Notes under the pieces: model-generated
What the model saw: only the letters and a program-made list of their open reading frames with translations
Databases searched by the model: none
What the model was told of the DNA's origin: nothing
Shown: piece by piece, positions 10,515-12,558 of the stretch
How the letters are laid out: each line of letters opens with the position of its first letter
Numbering within the stretch: the first letter of the stretch is position 1
NCBI GenBank assembly: GCA_964372415.1
Contig: CAYJQH010000014.1
Coordinates: 1-12,558 of the forward strand
Reading direction: 5' to 3'
Length of the DNA stretch: 12,558 bases
From: JAGORL01 sp964372415
GTDB taxonomy: Bacteria > Patescibacteriota > Patescibacteriia > UBA9934
Translations under genes and position numbers: made by a program

Positions 10515-11426
10515 ATGATGGAACTGATCCTTCAGGGTAAAGATGGTGAACGACTGGATGTCGCTCTCGCCCGCGAACTCGGCTTGAGTCGGGCGCAGGT
10601 TCAGCGTGCCATTAAAGAGGGGCGAGTTACCGTGAGTGGTGGTCCGGCTAAAGCGCATGGTCAGGTGGCTCCCGGGACGCCAATCGCTATAAGCGAACCC
10701 GCCGCCGAGGAACGGGCTCATCTCCCCTTCCCTAAACTCGAGATACTGTACGAAGACAATGACGTTCTCGCCGTCACTAAACCATCGGGTGTCCTCGTTC
10801 ACCCAACAGGTGCAAGTAAAGAACCGACCCTCCTAGACGCAGTTCTTGAACACGAACCAAAGATTGCCAAGGTGGGCGACGATCGGTTGCGTGCCGGCAT
10901 CGTTCACCGTTTAGACAAAGAAGCGTCAGGGGTTCTTGTGGTGGCAAAAAATCAACACGCTTTTCATTTTCTTAAAGAGCAATTTAAAAATCGTTTAGTT
11001 GAGAAGCATTATTTAGTACTCGTCCTCGGAAACGTCAAAGAACAAGTTGGCACCATAGATTTTCCTATTGCTCGTTCAACTAATCGGCCTCGAATGGCGG
11101 CTCGCCCAAAATCCCAGGAGGGCAAGGAGGCGATAACTCACTTTACAGTGCTTGAACGCTTTACGACAGCAAGTTTGCTTGACGTAAAAATTGAAACCGG
11201 CCGCACACATCAAATTCGCGCGCACTTTTTTGCTCTCGGTCACCCAGTGGCTGGCGATTCGCTGTACCGTCAACGCAATATCAAACCAATTGCTGTGCCG
11301 CGGCTGTTTTTGCACGCTAAAGAATTAACTATTACCCTCCCAAGCGGGGATCGAAAAACATTTAAAGCCCCTTTACCGAAAGAATTAGAACTGTTCTTAG
11401 AGCAATTGAAACCACTCAGTAGATAG
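10515..11426 (+). CDS. RluA/RluD-family 23S rRNA pseudouridine synthase
   Basis: A 303-aa protein of normal length for the family. The N-terminal S4 RNA-binding domain (about 1-60) contains RLDVALARELGLSRAQVQ and KEGRVTVSG. The catalytic domain has ILYEDNDVLAVTKPSGVLVHP (about 77-97), the catalytic loop IVHRLDKEASG with Asp134, and the conserved GRTHQIRAHF motif. Members convert specific uridines of 23S rRNA to pseudouridine. S4-bearing forms resemble RluC/RluD; which uridines are targeted cannot be read here. The start may be ATG 10515 or 10518; no SD is present. The stop codon lies inside the left arm of the GTAGAT foldback. Confidence 0.93.
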   Translation: MMELILQGKDGERLDVALARELGLSRAQVQRAIKEGRVTVSGGPAKAHGQVAPGTPIAISEPAAEERAHLPFPKLEILYEDNDVLAVTKPSGVLVHPTGASKEPTLLDAVLEHEPKIAKVGDDRLRAGIVHRLDKEASGVLVVAKNQHAFHFLKEQFKNRLVEKHYLVLVLGNVKEQVGTIDFPIARSTNRPRMAARPKSQEGKEAITHFTVLERFTTASLLDVKIETGRTHQIRAHFFALGHPVAGDSLYRQRNIKPIAVPRLFLHAKELTITLPSGDRKTFKAPLPKELELFLEQLKPLSR

Positions 11427-11521
11427 TAGATTGTAGATCAACACTAAGGCTCAGAACTCAAGTAAGCCACGGTGTCAATCTACTCGACAGTACGTCGGGA
11501 TCTACTATCTACGATCTACTG
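11417..11521. repeat. GTAGAT-unit foldback
   Basis: The 23-nt arms 11417-11439 and 11499-11521 are reverse complements at 21 of 23 positions. Each arm is made of three GTAGATN heptamers. The left arm includes the RluD-like stop codon, and the right arm ends 4 nt before the next ATG. Confidence 0.88.
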
Positions 11522-11525
11522 TAAT

Positions 11526-12152
11526 ATGATCATCACCATCGCCGGGCTGCCGGGAGCGGGTAAATCAACAATAAAAAATCGCTTAGCCGAACACTTTGGC
11601 CTTAAGGCATACTCGATTGGCGACATGCGCGGCAGGATGGCGCGTGAGCGTGGGCTAACGATTGACGAGTTAAATACTCTTGGCATGGAGCAAGATTTTA
11701 CTGATCGCGAAGTTGATGAATTTCAAAAAAAGCTCGGTGAGACAGAAGACGATTTTGTCATCGATGGCTGGCTTAGCTGGCGTTTTATTCCGCATAGTTT
11801 TAAAATTTTTCTTACCTGTACCCCGGAAGAAGCCGCGAGGCGTATTTTCAAGGACCGTAAGGTTAACCCCCATCGGGAAGACGAGATAAACTACCCTGAT
11901 ATAGAAACGGCCTCCAAAGTTATTCGCGAGCGACTGGAACAAACCGATGCTCGTTACCAAAAATGGTACGGCGTCCACTTTCGGAATCAAGCCCATTACG
12001 ATCTTGTGATCGACACCACAAAAACAGCTGCCAATCAAGTATTTGCGCAGATTGTCGAAGCTTTGCAAGCTCAGCCCCGACGTCCCTTCGGGAGTCGGGG
12101 TCCAGACCTCCCCGACGTTGCTTTACGTTCAGTCGGGGAACGGCGGGATTAA
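11526..12152 (+). CDS. Cytidylate-kinase-like P-loop NMP kinase
   Basis: A 208-aa protein. Walker A is GLPGAGKST (7-15). It is followed by LAEHFGLKAYSIGDMRGRMA, the usual position for NMP-binding residues, then FVIDGWLSW and a lid-like segment EEAARRIFKDRK. The pattern fits the AAA_18/CmkB-like (d)CMP kinase group. It would phosphorylate CMP or dCMP in pyrimidine salvage; substrate choice is inferred from the family. ATG 11526 is preferred over the in-frame ATG 11472, whose extra residues would come from the foldback repeat. The last 25 or so residues (from about 183) are encoded by GC-rich hairpins and look like a repeat-derived tail. No SD is visible. Confidence 0.85.
   Translation: MIITIAGLPGAGKSTIKNRLAEHFGLKAYSIGDMRGRMARERGLTIDELNTLGMEQDFTDREVDEFQKKLGETEDDFVIDGWLSWRFIPHSFKIFLTCTPEEAARRIFKDRKVNPHREDEINYPDIETASKVIRERLEQTDARYQKWYGVHFRNQAHYDLVIDTTKTAANQVFAQIVEALQAQPRRPFGSRGPDLPDVALRSVGERRD
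12075..12138. repeat. Two GC-rich hairpins within the kinase 3' end
   Basis: 12075-12100: CCCCGAC/GTCGGGG plus TCCC/GGGA with a one-base bulge and loop TTC. 12110-12138: CCCCGAC/GTCGGGG again, with a longer loop. The shared arms suggest copies of one small palindromic element. Confidence 0.75.
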
Positions 12153-12173
12153 CTCCGACGTTGTGTCGGAGTT
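12151..12173 (+). other. Perfect 9-bp hairpin after the kinase stop
   Basis: AACTCCGAC/GTCGGAGTT around GTTGT. It overlaps the stop codon and the -35 box of rplS. It has no T-run, so termination is uncertain. Confidence 0.6.
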
Positions 12174-12200
12174 GACGTAGTTAACAGCTTCCGTTATCCT
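12172..12200 (+). promoter_or_regulatory. rplS promoter
   Basis: TTGACG (12172-12177), a 17-bp spacer and TATCCT (12195-12200). The leader is short and contains AAGGC/GCCTT just before the ATG. Confidence 0.75.
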
Positions 12201-12223
12201 AAGGCCCAATTCATTGCCTTTTT

Positions 12224-12558
12224 ATGGCCACCAAAGAACAATCATATACGGTCATCTCCCCCGCCGATCTTAAAGCGGGACAACTTGTCCGTTTGCACGA
12301 AAAAATTCAGGACGTAAGCGCCAAAGGCGAAGCCCGTGAGCGCATTCAGGTTTTTGAAGGCTTGATCCTCGGTGTTCGAGGTGCAGGAAACTCCAAGAGC
12401 TTTGTCATTCGCAAAGAGGCTGACGGTTATGGTGTGGAAAAAATCTTCCCCCTTTCCTCACCGAACATCTCCAAACTTGAACTCGTTAAGGCCCATCAAA
12501 CCCGCCGCGCCAAGCTTACCTTTATCAAAGGTTTTGGCCGCAAGCTTAAGGAAGCAGT
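12224..12558 (+). CDS. 50S ribosomal protein L19, 3' end outside the window
   Basis: The 111 codons present match L19: LKAGQLVRLHEKI near the N-terminus, RIQVFEGLILGVRG, a variable loop, YGVEKIFPLSSPNISKLEL, and the basic RRAKLTFIKG segment that normally ends the protein. L19 sits at the 30S-50S interface of the ribosome. A Lys-rich extension seems to continue past the usual end. The start ATG 12224 follows a T-rich leader without an SD. It has its own promoter. Confidence 0.95.
   Translation, partial: MATKEQSYTVISPADLKAGQLVRLHEKIQDVSAKGEARERIQVFEGLILGVRGAGNSKSFVIRKEADGYGVEKIFPLSSPNISKLELVKAHQTRRAKLTFIKGFGRKLKEA

Noticed and set aside
11472..11525. Longer kinase start at ATG 11472
   Set aside because: The extra 18 residues come from the GTAGAT foldback, and the Walker A strand already begins at Met 11526.
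12151..12173. Terminator after the kinase
   Set aside because: The 9-bp stem is perfect but no T-run follows, and it overlaps the rplS -35 box. Listed only as a hairpin.

Overview
Organism and setting. The outer parts of the window look like the chromosome of a Patescibacteria/CPR-type bacterium. They carry compact genes for a DHH-fold protein, two P-loop kinases, a class II nucleotidyltransferase-fold protein, a TrmB-type regulator, an RluA/RluD pseudouridine synthase and ribosomal protein L19, plus two tRNAs with encoded CCA. Most of these genes lack a Shine-Dalgarno (SD) site, and two start 6 nt after a -10 box (leaderless). The phylum is my inference from gene content and style; no marker gene here settles it.

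Layout. 1-1992: a terminator, a CTAG-rich foldback, a DHH-fold pseudoenzyme, an N4BP2-like kinase and a terminator. 2006-2408: a self-contained small transcription unit (promoter, 5' hairpin, strong SD, 100-aa ORF, terminator). 2418-3967: a leaderless gene for a CCA/poly(A)-polymerase-fold protein whose catalytic DxD is changed to ExH, then terminators for both strands. 3842-8257: a visibly GC-richer island on the minus strand that reads as one long polycistron. It runs from a promoter near 8257 to a terminator at 3842-3886. It contains six small genes (38, 53, 63, 90, 90 and 250 aa) of no family I recognise, separated by near-continuous RNA hairpins. Each cistron has a strong SD, and in four of the six that SD lies in the 3' arm of a leader hairpin. 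8365-8760: a second plus-strand mini-unit of the same style. 8751-9544: TrmB-type regulator. 9543-10325: tRNA-Ile(UAU), two small membrane proteins and tRNA-Val(GAC), all on the minus strand. 10329-12558: a 120-bp foldback, the RluD-like gene, a GTAGAT foldback, a CMP-kinase-like gene ending in GC-rich hairpins, and rplS running off the window.

Main point. The likely novel system is the hairpin-punctuated small-ORF polycistron with its two plus-strand companions. Leader hairpins upstream of different genes share architecture, and several pairs differ by compensatory base changes that preserve pairing. GNRA tetraloops favour the minus strand. The strong SD sites contrast with the mostly SD-less host genes. 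I can see the architecture but not the function. A mobile or viral-like origin, or a large functional RNA with embedded small proteins, are both open.
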